Origin: Cytophagales bacterium
GTDB lineage: Bacteria > Bacteroidota > Bacteroidia > Cytophagales > Thermoflexibacteraceae
Direction of reading: 5' to 3'
DNA length: 64,000 bases
Assembly (NCBI GenBank): GCA_013299115.1
Contig: JAAFKA010000015.1
Span: 59,625-123,624, forward strand
The notes beneath the pieces are model-generated. The model was not told the DNA's origin and did no database searches. It worked only from the letters and a program-made list of their open reading frames with translations. Below, one piece after another: positions 16,046 to 24,502 of the stretch (position 1 is the first letter of the stretch; every line of letters begins with the position of its first letter). A program made the translations under genes and the position numbers.

Positions 16046-17761
16046 TCAAAACTCATAATTTCGTTGTGCTAAGTTTACTCGCAAAGCAAGAAAAGAAAAA
16101 TTAGTATTGTATTGCAAATCTGCTCTTTCGCTGGTTGCTTGCCTGATAGTTTGTTTAAAATCTATGAAAACATTGTGTTTTAGTTGGTAAGAAGCCGTAA
16201 AATCTGCAAACAAAATAGACGTAACAGCCCCTTGCCCTATGGAGTTGCCGTAGTCTTGTATGCGTGTGCTGCTGGGTTGCAAAGGATTTCCTCCGTAGTT
16301 TTTGCCATCTTTGTCTTCCCCTTTTTGGGCGTAAATTAGCTTGGTGGTTAGTTGCAAACGAGGCAAAGGTTGGTAGTTCAAAACACCAATGAACTCCGTA
16401 AAGTTTGCTCCCAAGGGGTGAGCCAAGGGCTGGCGAAAGTGCATATAATTGGTGTAGAGGTTTTCGTGTCCGTACATAAAAGGTCTTACATAGTTCATTT
16501 CAGTTTGGAGGTCGAGGTTGCGGATTCCTGCTACGTCTATGTATTTCAGCCCTAACTGAAAAGCCTGTTTGTTGCTCCACCAACCCTTGCCTGCCCGCAC
16601 TTCCGAAATCACCAACTCATCTATCATCACCTGTCCGTAGAGTTGAATAGCTTTGCGAATATTCCATTTGAAATCTAAGCCAATCATGGCGTTGTCTGTC
16701 GTGCCTAATTGTTGCTCTACAAAACGGTAGAGAATAATTGGATTGAGGTAACTCAATTCATAAGGATTGGTACGGGCTACGGTGTCTTCGCGTGAAAAAA
16801 TGACTCCTTCAAACACACCCAAGTTAAAGTTTTTGCCAATATTCATACTCAAATGGTGGAAATTAGCATATTTTTTAGGGTAATCTTTGTTTGCTTGCAA
16901 GACGTTTGCCGTCATTTGCGTAAACAAATTGGTGTAATTAAACCTGCCGACTTTGGTATTGATTTTTAAGAAAAAATAAGGTGCAGAAAAATCGGAGAGC
17001 ATCAGAGAACGAAAACCATTGCCCCAGTTGTGTCTGTCATGCCCAAACTGTACGGCTATTTGCTTGATAGGGCTGAAAGTAATATAACCTCTGGCTGTCA
17101 AAAAGTCGACTGTTTTGTCCGTAGCTGTGCCTGTGGGTTCGGTAGTTTTCCAAAATCCTTCGTTGGGTACGGCATTGGAGAGTGCGGTGCGTTGGCGTAC
17201 ATAATAGGGAAAATTCATTTGGTTATCCGTAAAACTGCTGTAAAAACCCAGCCGTTTGCCTATAATGCCACGCACCTCTATTCCTCTGGTATTCAAGAAG
17301 TTAGTGCCGTTATCTCTGGCTGCATCTAAGCTGTTTTCTCTACCTGCCCCTACATAAAGCAAGGGATTGACGTGCAAATTTACATCTTTGTTATCGAGTT
17401 GATAGAAATCTGCTTTGGTCTTGTAGAAAGTTTTGAACAGTGATTTTTTGCTTACATTATCCAAACTGTCTGCCCACTCCGCATTGTCATTGAGGAGATA
17501 GAGCAAATTGAAAACATCAGCCTTAGACAAGTTTTTTTCCTTAGCCAACACCGAGTCGGCTAACAACGCAATGCCTTTTCGGCTATACGGCTTGACAGTG
17601 GTAAAAAGCTCTTCGGCAAATTTGCCTCTTTTGATTTCATACCTTTCTACCAACTGCTGATAGGCGGGGTTGTTGTTGATATAAGTCGTTTGGGCTTGCA
17701 AAGCAAAGGTTGCCAAGCCTACAAGGTAGCCACAAAGGGCAAAAAAATTGCGTAGTTTCAT
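16046..17761 (-). CDS. outer-membrane beta-barrel protein, Wzi/RemB-like
   Basis: This 571-residue secreted protein has a signal peptide ending at about ALQAQ. The N-terminal 100 residues are helical. The rest alternates short beta strands with aromatic girdles and ends in an outer-membrane-type terminal strand (YNTNFSFLALRVNLAQRNYEF, last residue Phe). The stretch FGHDRHNWGNGFRSLMLSDF followed by SAPY is characteristic of the capsule-assembly Wzi / gliding RemB-like family of Bacteroidota. It probably acts in surface polysaccharide attachment or gliding. Assignment to either is by resemblance only. Confidence 0.75.
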   Translation of the reverse strand: MKLRNFFALCGYLVGLATFALQAQTTYINNNPAYQQLVERYEIKRGKFAEELFTTVKPYSRKGIALLADSVLAKEKNLSKADVFNLLYLLNDNAEWADSLDNVSKKSLFKTFYKTKADFYQLDNKDVNLHVNPLLYVGAGRENSLDAARDNGTNFLNTRGIEVRGIIGKRLGFYSSFTDNQMNFPYYVRQRTALSNAVPNEGFWKTTEPTGTATDKTVDFLTARGYITFSPIKQIAVQFGHDRHNWGNGFRSLMLSDFSAPYFFLKINTKVGRFNYTNLFTQMTANVLQANKDYPKKYANFHHLSMNIGKNFNLGVFEGVIFSREDTVARTNPYELSYLNPIILYRFVEQQLGTTDNAMIGLDFKWNIRKAIQLYGQVMIDELVISEVRAGKGWWSNKQAFQLGLKYIDVAGIRNLDLQTEMNYVRPFMYGHENLYTNYMHFRQPLAHPLGANFTEFIGVLNYQPLPRLQLTTKLIYAQKGEDKDGKNYGGNPLQPSSTRIQDYGNSIGQGAVTSILFADFTASYQLKHNVFIDFKQTIRQATSERADLQYNTNFSFLALRVNLAQRNYEF

Positions 17762-17977
17762 AAAACAGTATAAATGCTGTCTGTATTTTAGTTTGTATTT
17801 GCAATGCTACTAAATTTAGGATTAACCTTTCAAAATTAACAATTATTTTCTATTTTTTTGTTACTTTTTGTTCATTTGGTGCTTATCTTTTCAAAACAGG
17901 GTAGCTACCGTTTTTCATTTCCAAAGTTTGGTACGTGATAAATCATGTACTTACATTCACTTTTAACTTTCAAAAAA

Positions 17978-18817
17978 ATGAAAACGGATTATCAATTTTC
18001 TTCTACGCAAGACTTCGAGAGTATTGTGTTTGAAAACCGCAACCAACAATATGGGGCTTACCAACTGAGAAAAAGCTACCCAAAAAACATGAACAGGGCT
18101 TTGTGGATAGGTGTGTTTTGCATTTCTCTTGCTCTTATTGTCCCTGTGGTCTATGGTGAATTGCAGCCCAAAGACCTTTTGCCTACATTCGAGACCGAAC
18201 ATTCCTTAGCTAATATCCCACCACCACCTCCCACTAATCCGAAAATGCCCAACCCTCCGCTGCCCAAATTGGAGTTGCCGAAGATAAAAACTATAGCTTT
18301 TCCTCCGCCTTTGCCCACACCTGATGCCGAATTGCCTCCTGAAACTTCCGAAATACCTACGGTGGCAGAGGTCAGCAAGGCAGTAATTGGTACGAAAAAC
18401 AGTGAGGGCGAAGCAGCAGACCCTGATTTAGTGATAGACCACTCCGCAAATACAGAAAACCAGAATATAGTGGCAATAGAGCAACCCGAAGAGAATACCG
18501 TTTTTTTATACGCGGAGCAAAACCCTCAATTTCAGGGAGGTACGCAAGAATTGATGAAATATCTCATGCATAATTTACGTTATCCGCGTGCTGCCCAAAA
18601 TCAAGGCATAGAAGGCAAAGTGTATGTGAGTTTTGTGGTGGGCAAAGACGGCAAAATTTATGATGTGAAAATAGCAAAAGGCTTGGGTTACGGCTGTGAC
18701 GACGAGGCAATGCGTGTGGTGGCTGCTATGCCTACATGGGTGGCGGGCAAGCAAAATGGCAAAGCTGTGGCTGTTCGGTATCATTTGCCTATTGTTTTTA
18801 AGCTAAATAATAATTAA
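17978..18817 (+). CDS. TonB-family energy transducer
   Basis: ATG 17978 (MKTDYQFSSTQDFESIVFEN) is preferred to a start 33 nt upstream, because FENRNQQYGAYQLRKSYPKN is the usual cytoplasmic head of Bacteroidota TonB. One membrane helix follows (ALWIGVFCISLALIVPVVYG). A periplasmic Pro-rich spacer with IPPPPPTNPKMPNPPLP comes next, and the C-terminal TonB domain has YPRAAQNQGIEGKVYVSFVV and a WVAGKQNGKAV end. It energises TonB-dependent receptors such as the three in this window. ExbB and ExbD are not nearby. Confidence 0.92.
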   Translation: MKTDYQFSSTQDFESIVFENRNQQYGAYQLRKSYPKNMNRALWIGVFCISLALIVPVVYGELQPKDLLPTFETEHSLANIPPPPPTNPKMPNPPLPKLELPKIKTIAFPPPLPTPDAELPPETSEIPTVAEVSKAVIGTKNSEGEAADPDLVIDHSANTENQNIVAIEQPEENTVFLYAEQNPQFQGGTQELMKYLMHNLRYPRAAQNQGIEGKVYVSFVVGKDGKIYDVKIAKGLGYGCDDEAMRVVAAMPTWVAGKQNGKAVAVRYHLPIVFKLNNN

Positions 18818-18826
18818 TTGCTAAAA

Positions 18827-18885
18827 ACATTTTTACAACCTCTTACCAAAAGCAATGTTTCTTTCCTATCTTTGCGGCAGTAAAA
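18827..18885 (+). promoter_or_regulatory. promoter region of the AAA/PD-(D/E)XK gene
   Basis: The -7 box TATCTTTG is at 18867-18874. The surrounding 59 nt align without gaps to 20670-20728 upstream of the TPP riboswitch (49 of 59 positions identical by hand count), including TTTTTnCAACC near the expected upstream element. The canonical TTTG -33 box is absent in both. Confidence 0.55.
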
Positions 18886-18947
18886 TTTTTGGTAGTGCTA
18901 CAGATAATGCTTAGAACTAACATTTCTCAAAGAGTTGTTAGTTCTAA
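18886..18947. repeat. composite repeat with AGAACTAACA palindrome
   Basis: TTTTTGGTAGTGCTACA leads into AATGCTTAGAACTAACA and the hairpin that closes with GTTAGTTCTAA. Nearly the same segment of about 60 nt occurs in reverse at 49128-49188. The hairpin starts 37 nt after the -7 box, so it lies in the leader of the 19002 gene. Confidence 0.8.
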
Positions 18948-19001
18948 TGTGGTTGCAACATTACTTATGTGGAACTACTTTTTCCAATAAAGCAGCCCAA
19001 C

Positions 19002-20576
19002 ATGACCAAAAAAACATTCAATATTACAGGAAACTGCATTGCTTCGCTGCATTATATGATGGACAACAGCGAAAAAGTCAATGCTGCCTACGCTTTGGTA
19101 GAACAGGGCTACTACTATACGATTAGTCGCCCTCGCCAATATGGAAAAACCACCACTTTGTTTGCCATTGCTGAAAGACTTTTGCAAACTTCGGATTACT
19201 TGCCTATTTTGCTCAATTTTCAGGGCATTGACGACAAATGGCACCATGCAGATGAGGCATTTGCTATGATGTTTATCAATGAAGTTTGTAAATCTTTGGA
19301 ATTTGTTGATAACACTTTATACACGTGGTTAGAAAATTACAAAAACAATGTAACAGACCTGAATAGTTTGTCAGCAGTTATTACTGAATTGGTACGCCAA
19401 ACTCCTAAAAAATTGGTGGTTTTGATAGATGAAGTTGATTCAAGCAGCAATTATTTACCTTTTCTGCATTTCTTGGCACTTTTGCGAGCAAAGTATTTGC
19501 AACGCCAAAGTCCGCAGCACCATACGTTTTATAGTGTTGTGTTGGTAGGCGTACACGATATTAAATCACTGAAATACAAAATTCGCAACCCCGACGAAAC
19601 CCACTTTAACAGCCCTTGGAATATTGCCATTGATTTTGAGTCTAACATGGAGTTCAAACCCCATGAAATAGTCCCGATGTTGGCAGCATATAGTCAAGCC
19701 GAACAAGTGCCGATGGACACCGCAGCCATTGCCCAACGGCTGTATCACTACACTTCGGGCTATCCTTTCCTGATTTGCAGGTTGTGCCAACTGATAAGCA
19801 CCAAACTTTTGCCCCAACAAGCAACGCCTGAATGGACAACGGACTTGGTGGACAAAGCAGCCACGTTGATAGCCAAAGAAATCAACACCAATTTTGATAG
19901 CCTTACCAAAAATTTGGCAAACCACCCCGATTTAATGGACTTGGTTTTCAAAATGTTGTTACAAGGACAAAGTTTTTCCTTTAATCCACACAACGAAACT
20001 ATACGCAAAGGCGTAACTTATGGCATATTCAAGCAGAATGGACAGCTAAAAATTCACAACAGAATTTATGAACAAGTAATTTATAATTATCTGATTTCCA
20101 AAGAGGAAACCGAAGACAAAAACAAAGTAGATAACTATGTGCAGGGCTACAAATATGAAAAAGCAGACCACAGTTTAGATTTTGTGTTGGTTTTGCAACG
20201 GTTTCAGGTCTATATGAAAGAAAACCATAGCCTCAAAGACGGAGATTTTTTAGAAAAACATTGGCGGTTGTTGTTTTTGGCTTTCTTGCGACCCATTTTG
20301 AATGGCAGAGGGCATGATTTCAAAGAAGCACAAGTATCGTTGGAAAGACGAATAGACGTGATAATTACTTATGACAGGTTTCTTTATGTAGTGGAACTCA
20401 AAAGGTGGTATGGCGAGGAGGCACACCAAGAAGGACTGCAACAACTTTGCGACTACTTGGAGGCACTGCATTTGGATACAGGTTTTCTCCTCTTGTTTGA
20501 CCATCGAAAAGAGCAGCAATGGAAACAAACTTGGATAGAAACACAAGGCAAAAAGATTTTTGCGGTGTGGGTATAA
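19002..20576 (+). CDS. AAA-ATPase-like protein with C-terminal PD-(D/E)XK nuclease-like domain
   Basis: The start MTKKTFNITGNC at 19002 is preferred over an ATG 33 nt upstream because the family begins here. Residues 1-330 form an AAA_14/AAA-ATPase-like NTPase: Walker A RQYGKTTT (around 45), Walker B LVVLIDEVD, sensor region VVLVGVHDI. Residues about 380-520 contain RRIDVIITYDRFLYVVELKRW, matching the D...ExK core of PD-(D/E)XK nucleases. Such proteins are abundant and multi-copy in Bacteroidota, with unknown function; mobile-element or abortive-infection roles are only guesses. Leader and promoter are described separately. Confidence 0.85.
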   Translation: MTKKTFNITGNCIASLHYMMDNSEKVNAAYALVEQGYYYTISRPRQYGKTTTLFAIAERLLQTSDYLPILLNFQGIDDKWHHADEAFAMMFINEVCKSLEFVDNTLYTWLENYKNNVTDLNSLSAVITELVRQTPKKLVVLIDEVDSSSNYLPFLHFLALLRAKYLQRQSPQHHTFYSVVLVGVHDIKSLKYKIRNPDETHFNSPWNIAIDFESNMEFKPHEIVPMLAAYSQAEQVPMDTAAIAQRLYHYTSGYPFLICRLCQLISTKLLPQQATPEWTTDLVDKAATLIAKEINTNFDSLTKNLANHPDLMDLVFKMLLQGQSFSFNPHNETIRKGVTYGIFKQNGQLKIHNRIYEQVIYNYLISKEETEDKNKVDNYVQGYKYEKADHSLDFVLVLQRFQVYMKENHSLKDGDFLEKHWRLLFLAFLRPILNGRGHDFKEAQVSLERRIDVIITYDRFLYVVELKRWYGEEAHQEGLQQLCDYLEALHLDTGFLLLFDHRKEQQWKQTWIETQGKKIFAVWV

Positions 20577-20583
20577 GGCTGTA

Positions 20584-20637
20584 GTGTGGGCTTAAGCCCA
20601 CACCTATTACCTCTATATGAGTACGCAGATTCAACTT
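20584..20637. repeat. composite repeat: GTGTGGGCTTAAGCCCACAC plus flank
   Basis: A perfect 20-nt palindrome (20584-20603) directly follows the AAA/PD-(D/E)XK stop. The right flank at 20622-20637 is the exact complement of AAGTTGAATCTGCGTA at 33839-33854, which also borders palindromic units. The hairpin may double as a 3' end. Confidence 0.7.
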
Positions 20638-20669
20638 TGAATTGCAAATTTTGCTTTTTGGTAAATAAA

Positions 20670-20728
20670 ACATTTTTGCAACCTTTTTCCAAAACCAAAA
20701 TTTATTCCCTACCTTTGCAGCAGTAAAA
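20670..20728 (+). promoter_or_regulatory. promoter of the TPP-riboswitch transcript
   Basis: The -7 box TACCTTTG is at 20710-20717, fitting TAnnTTTG. A start a few nt downstream would place the riboswitch at the very 5' end of the RNA. The 59-nt block is a near copy of the one at 18827-18885. Confidence 0.6.
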
Positions 20729-20877
20729 GATTTTTAGGGGTGTTAAAAGCCCCCCGCCCCCAAAGGGGAAGTTTTTGACGAATTAACGTCATTCCCCCTT
20801 TGGGGGGCAGGGGGCTTTTAACTGAGATGATACCCTTCGAACCTGATGCAATTCATATTGCCGTAGGAAAAAAGTCG
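20729..20877 (+). promoter_or_regulatory. TPP (thiamine pyrophosphate) riboswitch with enlarged P3 arm
   Basis: All conserved THI-box pieces are in order. AGGGGTG is at 20736-20742 (P2 5' side). CTGAGATGATACCC is at 20822-20835 (core and P2 3' side). AACCTGATGCAAT...ATTGCCGTAGGA is at about 20840-20868 (P4/P5). A P1 of GATTTTT pairs with AAAAAAGTC. The P3 arm is a 79-nt nested hairpin (20743-20821) opening TTAAAAGCCCC and closing GGGGCTTTTAA, with inner stems CCCCAAAGGGGAA and TGACG/CGTCA. It controls the TonB-dependent receptor gene at 20991, implying thiamine-responsive expression. Confidence 0.92.
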
Positions 20878-20892
20878 AAACTTCTGGTCGTA

Positions 20893-20925
20893 AACCCCGC
20901 AAGGGTTTCAAACCCTTGCGGGGTT
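20893..20925. repeat. palindromic repeat in the riboswitch leader
   Basis: The stem AACCCCGCAAGGGTTT pairs with AACCCTTGCGGGGTT around CA. It lies between the TPP aptamer and the start codon (66 nt away). There is no T-run after it, so it is not a clear intrinsic terminator. It has the same CAAGGGTTT core as other intergenic palindromes, so it may be a repeat that happens to sit in the expression platform. Confidence 0.75.
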
Positions 20926-20990
20926 GTTTACTTCCCACATCTCCTTCCTTTAATCTTTTCATTTTCTTTTAACCTTAAAAACGTAAAAAA

Positions 20991-23483
20991 ATGAAAGATT
21001 TAAACACAGTGCTTAATCCTATAAACCTTATAAGGTTTTTAAAACCTTATAAGGTTTTGGCTCTCCTCCTCTTTTCCTTCACCTCCTTTGCCCAAAACTA
21101 CACCATTTCGGGAAAAGTAACCGCAAAAGATGATGGAACTCCGTTGCCAGGGGTTACTGTTCAGATAAAAAATACAACAACAGGCACACAAACAGACATT
21201 GATGGGCTTTATAAATTGGAATTGGTAAAAGGAAATTATACATTGATTTATTCTTTTATAGGTATGCAAGCACTTCAAAAGAAAATTGATTTACAAAAAA
21301 ATGAAATTTTAGATATTGCTCTTGTTGGTAGCATTGTTTGTAATCTTAGGGCAGTAGAGGTTTACGGACAGGTAACACCTACACCTTTTACAATGACTGA
21401 GGTTTATAAGCAAGACCTCCAAAAGCAAAACTTAGGGCAAGACCTACCCATTTTGTTGAGTTTTACGCCTTCTGTTGTAACGACTACAGACGCAGGGGCA
21501 GGCGTGGGCTATACAGGTATGCGGATACGCGGAAGTGATGCCACCCGAACCAACGTTACGATTAACGGAATACCTGTAAATGATGCCGAGTCGCAAGGCG
21601 TATTTTGGGTGAATATGCCCGACTTTGCGAGTTCGGTGAGCAGTGTGCAGATTCAGCGAGGCGTGGGGACTTCGGTAAACGGAGGCGGGGCTTTTGGGGC
21701 TACGGTCAATTTGGAAACTGCCAAACCCAGCGACCAAGCCTACGCCGAAATTGGCAACAGCTACGGAAGTTTCAATACGTGGAAACACAACGCCCAATTT
21801 GGTACGGGTTTGCTCAAAAACAAGTTCAAAATAGACGCAAGGCTTTCAAAAATTACCTCTGATGGGTTTATTGACCGAGCAAAATCAAATTTGAAGTCCT
21901 TTTTTGTGGCGGGGGAGTTTAATGCTGGCAAGGCAGGGATTTTCACGAGCAACGTCTTTTCGGGCAAAGAAATTACCTACCAAGCCTGGGAGGGAGTACC
22001 CGAAAGCAGGTTGCGGGGCAACAAAGAGGGCATAGAAGCCTACATTGCCCGAAATTTTTTAGATGACAAGGCAGCCAACAACCTCCGCAATGCGAACAGC
22101 AGAACTTACAACCCCTACACCTACGACAACCAAGTGGACGACTACCAACAAGACCACTACCAATTTTTGCACAAACTTAATGTACGCAGATTCAGGTTCA
22201 ACTCTGCCTTGTTTTACACCAAAGGGCGTGGTTTTTACGAACAGTTTAGAACAGAGGACAAATTGGCAAAATACAATTTGCCTAATGTAGTGGTTGGCAA
22301 TGAAACCATCAAAACCACAGATTTAATTCGCAGACGTTGGTTAGACAACGATTTTTATGGTTTTGTTAGCAATGTTACCTATTCTGTTTCAAGATTGGAA
22401 GCAATTTTGGGTGGTGGTTACAACGTCTATCAAGGTAAACATTTTGGCGAAGTGATTTGGGCAAAATACGCCAGCACAGGCAACATTCGCCACCGCTATT
22501 ATGACAATGATGCCACCAAAAAAGATGCAAATTTGTACGCAAAAGCTAATTTTCGTGTCATAGAATCAGCAGATTTATGGGCTTTTGCAGATTTGCAAGT
22601 TCGGAATGTGGATTATACTTTTTTGGGCTATGATACAGACAAACGCAACGTAACGCAAACAGATAACTTGACTTTTTTTAACCCAAAAGTTGGTGTAAGG
22701 TATAGTACCAACAATGCACATGATTTTTACGCCTCTTTTGCAGTTGCCAATCGGGAGCCAAACCGCAACGACTACACAGAATCAACCACCAACAGCCGAC
22801 CAAAACACGAAACCTTGCACAATGTAGAGGCAGGGTATAGCTGGAACAGGGGCAAGTTTTTGTTAGCTGCCAATGTCTATTATATGTTGTATCACAACCA
22901 ACTTGTAGTAACAGGCAAGCTAAATGATGTAGGGGCAGCAGTTCGCCAAAACACACCCAACAGCTACCGCACAGGCTTAGAATTGCAAGCTAATTGGTTC
23001 ATTTCCAATCAATTCAAGTGGAATATTAATGCTACTTTTAGCCAAAACAAAATTGCCAACTACACCGAATATTTGGACAATTACGACACAGGAGAGCAGC
23101 AAAGTTTGAGTTACCAAAATACAGACATAGCTTTTTCGCCTGCGGTTATTGGTGCTTCGCAGTTCACAGTTTCGCCTGCCAAATGGTTCAATGTAGCTTT
23201 GCTAACTAAATATGTAGGCACACAATATTTGGACAACACGCAAAACGAAAGCCGAAAATTAGGAGAGTATCTTACCAATGATTTACGTTTAAATTGGGTG
23301 CTGAAACCCAAATTTATGAAAGAAATTAATGTAAGTTTTTTGGCAAACAATATCTTCTCTACGCTGTATGAAAGCAATGGCTACACTTTTGGCTATATTG
23401 CGGGCAACCAAACCATTCGTGAGAATTTTTATTACCCACAGGCAGGGTTTAATTGGTTGGGGCAGGTGGTGGTGAGGTTTTAG
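20991..23483 (+). CDS. TPP-riboswitch-controlled TonB-dependent outer-membrane receptor (Omr1-like)
   Basis: This 830-residue receptor has a signal peptide ending at FTSFAQ, a carboxypeptidase-like domain (ISGKVTAKDDGTPLPGVTV, about 38-110), a plug with GMRIRGSDATRTNVTINGIP, and a 22-strand-type barrel that ends FNWLGQVVVRF. The upstream TPP riboswitch indicates uptake of thiamine, its phosphates or a precursor. Riboswitch-controlled receptors named Omr1 are described in Bacteroidetes comparative genomics. Oddly, codons for residues about 11-23 (INLIRFLKPYKV) are supplied by a palindromic repeat. No cytoplasmic thiamine transporter gene follows. Confidence 0.9.
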   Translation: MKDLNTVLNPINLIRFLKPYKVLALLLFSFTSFAQNYTISGKVTAKDDGTPLPGVTVQIKNTTTGTQTDIDGLYKLELVKGNYTLIYSFIGMQALQKKIDLQKNEILDIALVGSIVCNLRAVEVYGQVTPTPFTMTEVYKQDLQKQNLGQDLPILLSFTPSVVTTTDAGAGVGYTGMRIRGSDATRTNVTINGIPVNDAESQGVFWVNMPDFASSVSSVQIQRGVGTSVNGGGAFGATVNLETAKPSDQAYAEIGNSYGSFNTWKHNAQFGTGLLKNKFKIDARLSKITSDGFIDRAKSNLKSFFVAGEFNAGKAGIFTSNVFSGKEITYQAWEGVPESRLRGNKEGIEAYIARNFLDDKAANNLRNANSRTYNPYTYDNQVDDYQQDHYQFLHKLNVRRFRFNSALFYTKGRGFYEQFRTEDKLAKYNLPNVVVGNETIKTTDLIRRRWLDNDFYGFVSNVTYSVSRLEAILGGGYNVYQGKHFGEVIWAKYASTGNIRHRYYDNDATKKDANLYAKANFRVIESADLWAFADLQVRNVDYTFLGYDTDKRNVTQTDNLTFFNPKVGVRYSTNNAHDFYASFAVANREPNRNDYTESTTNSRPKHETLHNVEAGYSWNRGKFLLAANVYYMLYHNQLVVTGKLNDVGAAVRQNTPNSYRTGLELQANWFISNQFKWNINATFSQNKIANYTEYLDNYDTGEQQSLSYQNTDIAFSPAVIGASQFTVSPAKWFNVALLTKYVGTQYLDNTQNESRKLGEYLTNDLRLNWVLKPKFMKEINVSFLANNIFSTLYESNGYTFGYIAGNQTIRENFYYPQAGFNWLGQVVVRF
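21023..21057. repeat. palindromic repeat inside the receptor signal-peptide codons
   Basis: AAACCTTATAAGGTTT is repeated after TTA as AAACCTTATAAGGTTT; each arm is itself palindromic, so the unit is also a direct repeat. It is nearly the same as the intergenic elements at 1431 and 9596. It is read in frame as part of the n-region of the signal peptide, directly before the hydrophobic core LALLLFSFTSFA. Confidence 0.85.
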
Positions 23484-23506
23484 GGAGTACGATTGATAAA
23501 TTTTTT

Positions 23507-23555
23507 GCCTGTTTTTGAATAGATGCAAAATTTTTTGTATCTATTCAAAACGGGC
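23507..23555. terminator. hairpin after the TonB receptor gene
   Basis: GCCTGTTTTTGAATAGAT pairs imperfectly with ATCTATTCAAAACGGGC, with CAAAA/TTTTG extending the stem inward. It starts 24 bp after the stop. There is no T-run after the stem, so it is a weak intrinsic-terminator candidate. Confidence 0.45.
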
Positions 23556-23738
23556 AATATTTGATGAAATTGCCAGTAAAGTCATGTCAAATTCTACGCA
23601 CCTCGTCCTTACCCAGCCTTGCCCCAAAAAAATTGATTGTTGTTCTTTTTCTGTTAAATAAAAAAATGTTATCTTTATTGCAAAATAAGCTAGTTTTAGT
23701 ATCGAAGCTAACTAACTTTTACTGATAATTGAATAGCT

Positions 23739-24473
23739 ATGCAATTATTTTTTCTACCTGATTTTGTTGCTTATCAAAGTATTTTGCTGCCCGAAGAGGA
23801 GGCAAAGCACTGTTTAAAGGTCTTGCGTATGCAGATAGGGGAGTCCTTGCACCTCACTGATGGCAAAGGCAACTTGGCGGTGGCTACGCTGCAAAATGAC
23901 AATCCCAAAAAATGTAGTTTGCAAATAAAAAACCTCACTCTCCACCCTAAAAACTACGCCCACCACACCCATATAGCTATTGCACCTACCAAAAATGCAG
24001 ATAGAATAGAGTGGTTTGTGGAGAAGTGTGTGGAGATAGGCATAGACGAAATTAGTTTTTTGCAGACTGAACACACAGAAAGAGCCTACTTTAATGTGGA
24101 AAGAATAGAAAAAAAGGCTATAGCTGCTCTCAAACAATCTTTAAAATTTCATTTGCCTGTTATTAATTCGCCTGTGCCATTCAGCAATTTTTTGAAATCA
24201 CAAGGGCAGAAGACGCAAGAGCAGACTCCTAAGCAACTTTTCATAGCCTATGTGGGCAAAGTGCCACCACCTCACTTGTTTGAAGTGGCAAAAAGCAACC
24301 AATCTGTTTGTGTATTGATAGGTCCTGAAGGAGATTTTAGTCCCAATGAATTGACAGAGGCATTTCAGTTTGGTTTTCAAGGAGTTAGCTTAGGAAATAG
24401 CAGGTTGCGAACAGAAACAGCAGGTGTTGTGGCTTGCCATGCTTTGCAGTTGAAAAATGAAGTTGGTGCTTAG
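23739..24473 (+). CDS. rsmE: 16S rRNA m3U1498 methyltransferase RsmE
   Basis: This SPOUT-class methyltransferase of 244 residues methylates U1498 of 16S rRNA at N3 using AdoMet. The N-terminal PUA-like domain contains EEAKHCLKVLRMQIGE. The C-terminal knot has the family signatures VLIGPEGDFSPNE and LGNSRLRTETAGVVACHAL, which bind AdoMet. Length and order are normal. The next gene starts 29 bp after its stop on the same strand. Confidence 0.95.
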   Translation: MQLFFLPDFVAYQSILLPEEEAKHCLKVLRMQIGESLHLTDGKGNLAVATLQNDNPKKCSLQIKNLTLHPKNYAHHTHIAIAPTKNADRIEWFVEKCVEIGIDEISFLQTEHTERAYFNVERIEKKAIAALKQSLKFHLPVINSPVPFSNFLKSQGQKTQEQTPKQLFIAYVGKVPPPHLFEVAKSNQSVCVLIGPEGDFSPNELTEAFQFGFQGVSLGNSRLRTETAGVVACHALQLKNEVGA

Positions 24474-24502
24474 TTGTGAGTAGGTAATTATAAATTCTTG
24501 AT

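Noticed and set aside
20893..20925. Intrinsic terminator of the TPP riboswitch
   Set aside because: The stem is strong but is followed by GTTTACTTCC, not a T-run; kept as a repeat only.
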